Shown here: in pieces, positions 5,364 through 5,546 of the stretch
How the letters are laid out: every line of letters begins with the position of its first letter
How positions within the stretch are numbered: the stretch's first letter is position 1
Notes under the pieces: generated by a model
The model's input: only the letters and a program-made list of their open reading frames with translations
Told to the model about the DNA's origin: nothing
The model's database searches: none
Origin: an uncultured Porphyromonadaceae bacterium
GTDB lineage: Bacteria > Bacteroidota > Bacteroidia > Bacteroidales > Muribaculaceae
Assembly (NCBI GenBank): GCA_902475285.1
Contig: CABRZA010000153.1
Span: 1-5,546 of the forward strand
Direction of reading: 5' to 3'
Length of the DNA: 5,546 bases
Position numbers and translations under genes: made by a program

Positions 5364-5546
5364 TGTCCGTTCCTGAAAATGGTTGACTCGGTTTGGTATG
5401 TTTACTGATATTGGTTTACTCTATCTCTGGATAAGGTTGACTGACCGGGTCCTATCCCTGGGCGGAGTTGCCTTCGGGCTACGCCCTCAGTCAACTCCGC
5501 CCAGGGATAGGACCCGGTCAGTCAACCTTATCCAGAGATAGAGTAA
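5364..5546. mobile_element. Possible insertion sequence terminus (IS21-like end)
   Basis: The stretch from TGTCCG (5364) onwards is unlike the adjacent operon and carries four spaced copies of GTT(G/T)ACT: GGTTGACT (5381-5388), GTTTACT (5400-5406), GGTTTACT (5413-5420) and GGTTGACT (5435-5442). Repeated short subterminal motifs near an end beginning with TG are a feature of IS21-family elements. No transposase gene lies in the window, so the assignment is only a suggestion. The element would continue beyond the right edge. The left limit given here is an estimate. Confidence 0.3.
5416..5546. repeat. 131-base inverted repeat with perfect 55-base arms
   Basis: The left arm (5416-5470) and the right arm (5492-5546) are exact reverse complements over 55 bases, separated by a 21-base loop (5471-5491). 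The loop itself contains a small stem, GGGC-TAC-GCCC (5476-5486). The right arm ends on the last base of the window, so its true length may be greater. In DNA or RNA this would form a very strong hairpin. It may be an internal part of a mobile element, a bidirectional transcription barrier, or an assembly fold-back. Confidence 0.9.

Overview
The window looks like a GC-rich Bacteroidota chromosome, probably a gut Bacteroidales (Muribaculaceae-like is a guess). Two promoter candidates fit the Bacteroidota pattern TTG-N19/20-TAnnTTTG, start codons lack Shine-Dalgarno sequences, and the gene set (DUF285/BspA-type repeat proteins, DUF3737, a thioredoxin-fold protein) suits that group. No rRNA, tRNA or CRISPR array is visible.

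All six protein genes lie on the minus strand and read right to left with short gaps or an overlap, so they may form one operon. A promoter at 5291-5321 would start it, with a 9-bp hairpin in the leader. The order is: a beta-helix DUF3737 protein (4365-5213); a MalY/PatB-type PLP-dependent C-S lyase (3202-4368), joined to it by an ATGA overlap; a zinc-ribbon protein with seven exact 26-residue DUF285 repeats (2199-3176); a shortened, apparently decaying tandem copy of that protein (1587-2186, tail remnant to 1564); a ZIP-family divalent metal transporter like ZupT (747-1514); and a small exported thioredoxin-fold protein that has lost both redox cysteines and the cis-proline (189-689). No common pathway is evident. 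The firmest functional pair is DUF3737 with PatB. The last two genes could be a separate transcription unit, but I see no convincing promoter for them.

The left edge (1-188) is AT-richer and holds a second minus-strand promoter (82-111) reading out of the window, followed by a leader with small inverted repeats. The right edge (5214-5546) holds the operon promoter and leader, then a stretch with four spaced GTT(G/T)ACT motifs that resembles an insertion sequence terminus (IS21-like is a guess), and finally a 131-base inverted repeat with perfect 55-base arms ending exactly on the last base. That flush end suggests a contig break in an assembly graph.

I find no clearly new multi-gene system. 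The best leads are the terminal palindrome, the decayed DUF285 duplicate, the redox-dead thioredoxin-fold protein and the DUF3737-PatB coupling.
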